From JBOGZI01 sp050697275 (GTDB lineage Bacteria; Actinomycetota; Thermoleophilia; Solirubrobacterales; 70-9): a stretch of DNA of 13,468 bases. A program made the position numbers and the translations under genes. The stretch lies in NCBI GenBank assembly GCA_050697275.1, contig JBOGZI010000017.1:1-13468 (forward strand). Reading direction: 5' to 3'. Positions 13,335 through 13,468 of this stretch are shown piece after piece. The notes below the pieces were generated by a model that saw only the letters and a program-made list of their open reading frames with translations, did not search any database and was not told where the DNA came from. Positions within the stretch are counted from its first letter, which is position 1. The number at the start of each line of letters is the position of its first letter.

Positions 13335-13466
13335 GTCGCGGCCCGGCGGTTTCTCGCCCCCGTCGCGATGACGGCCCCGCAAACTGCGCGGATCGGAGCG
13401 CTCGCCGGGCTCTATCCGGCGACCCGCACCGCGCGGGTGTCGCCGGCCGAGGCGCTGCGGTCCTAG
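13335..13466 (+). pseudogene. C-terminal remnant of MacB/FtsX-type ABC permease
   Basis: The last residues of this frame, GLYPATRTARVSPAEALRS followed by a TAG stop (13464-13466), match the conserved ending of MacB/FtsX-family ABC permeases (GLYPARRAARLDPIEALR-like). That ending covers the end of the last membrane helix and the cytoplasmic tail. Only about 25 residues match. Upstream the frame is closed by a TAA (13332-13334) and overlaps the ssb promoter, so the rest of the roughly 400-residue permease is missing. An ATG at 13368 could at most give a 32-residue peptide. It is either a decayed gene end or a wrong join at a contig edge. Confidence 0.6.
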
Positions 13467-13468
13467 TC

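Overview
The window is GC-rich, densely coded chromosomal DNA from a high-GC actinobacterium. A Thermoleophilia/Solirubrobacterales-type genome is my best guess. This is inferred from recognised protein families (Mycobacterium-like bifunctional Dcd, a Cys-less S18 paralogue, a secreted protein with a Lys/Arg tail) and from the gene order, not from any search. Most genes are housekeeping. There is no CRISPR array, insertion sequence or prophage.

Left part (1-3306): a 10-bp tandem repeat sits at the very edge. A small zinc-ribbon gene (-) diverges from a + strand run of dcd (dCTP deaminase/dUTPase), tatA, tatC and a membrane-anchored TPR-like protein. A tRNA-Lys(CTT) gene follows. tatA and tatC are 3 nt apart and form the twin-arginine translocase.

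Middle part (3324-6318): a GlsB/YeaQ-type small membrane protein (-) and a candidate 34-residue ORF (-), then a polytopic membrane protein of unknown function (+). This converges with a secreted protein that ends in a strikingly polybasic tail (-). That gene diverges from a TetR-family regulator (+). The short gap between the two carries overlapping palindromes placed on a good promoter, so the regulator very likely controls the secreted protein and itself.

Right part (6315-13468): the classic replication/ribosome/purine neighbourhood, read on the minus strand: ssb, then rpsR-rplI, dnaB, a DnaC/DnaI-like loader ATPase, and purA. dnaB is interrupted by a 428-residue intein with both LAGLIDADG motifs, inserted in the conserved DLRESG/S site. 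A perfect DnaA box lies within 20 bp of the dnaB start. rpsF is missing from its usual place beside ssb, and an NTF2/SnoaL-like gene on the + strand is wedged between ssb and rpsR. A short + strand fragment matching the C-terminus of a MacB/FtsX-type ABC permease lies at the right edge.

A recurring signal is a TANNNT-like -10 hexamer ending 6-9 nt before the start codon, often with no Shine-Dalgarno sequence. It is seen at about ten genes and implies leaderless transcription as a common mode. By contrast ssb, dnaC and the secreted-protein gene carry clear Shine-Dalgarno sequences.
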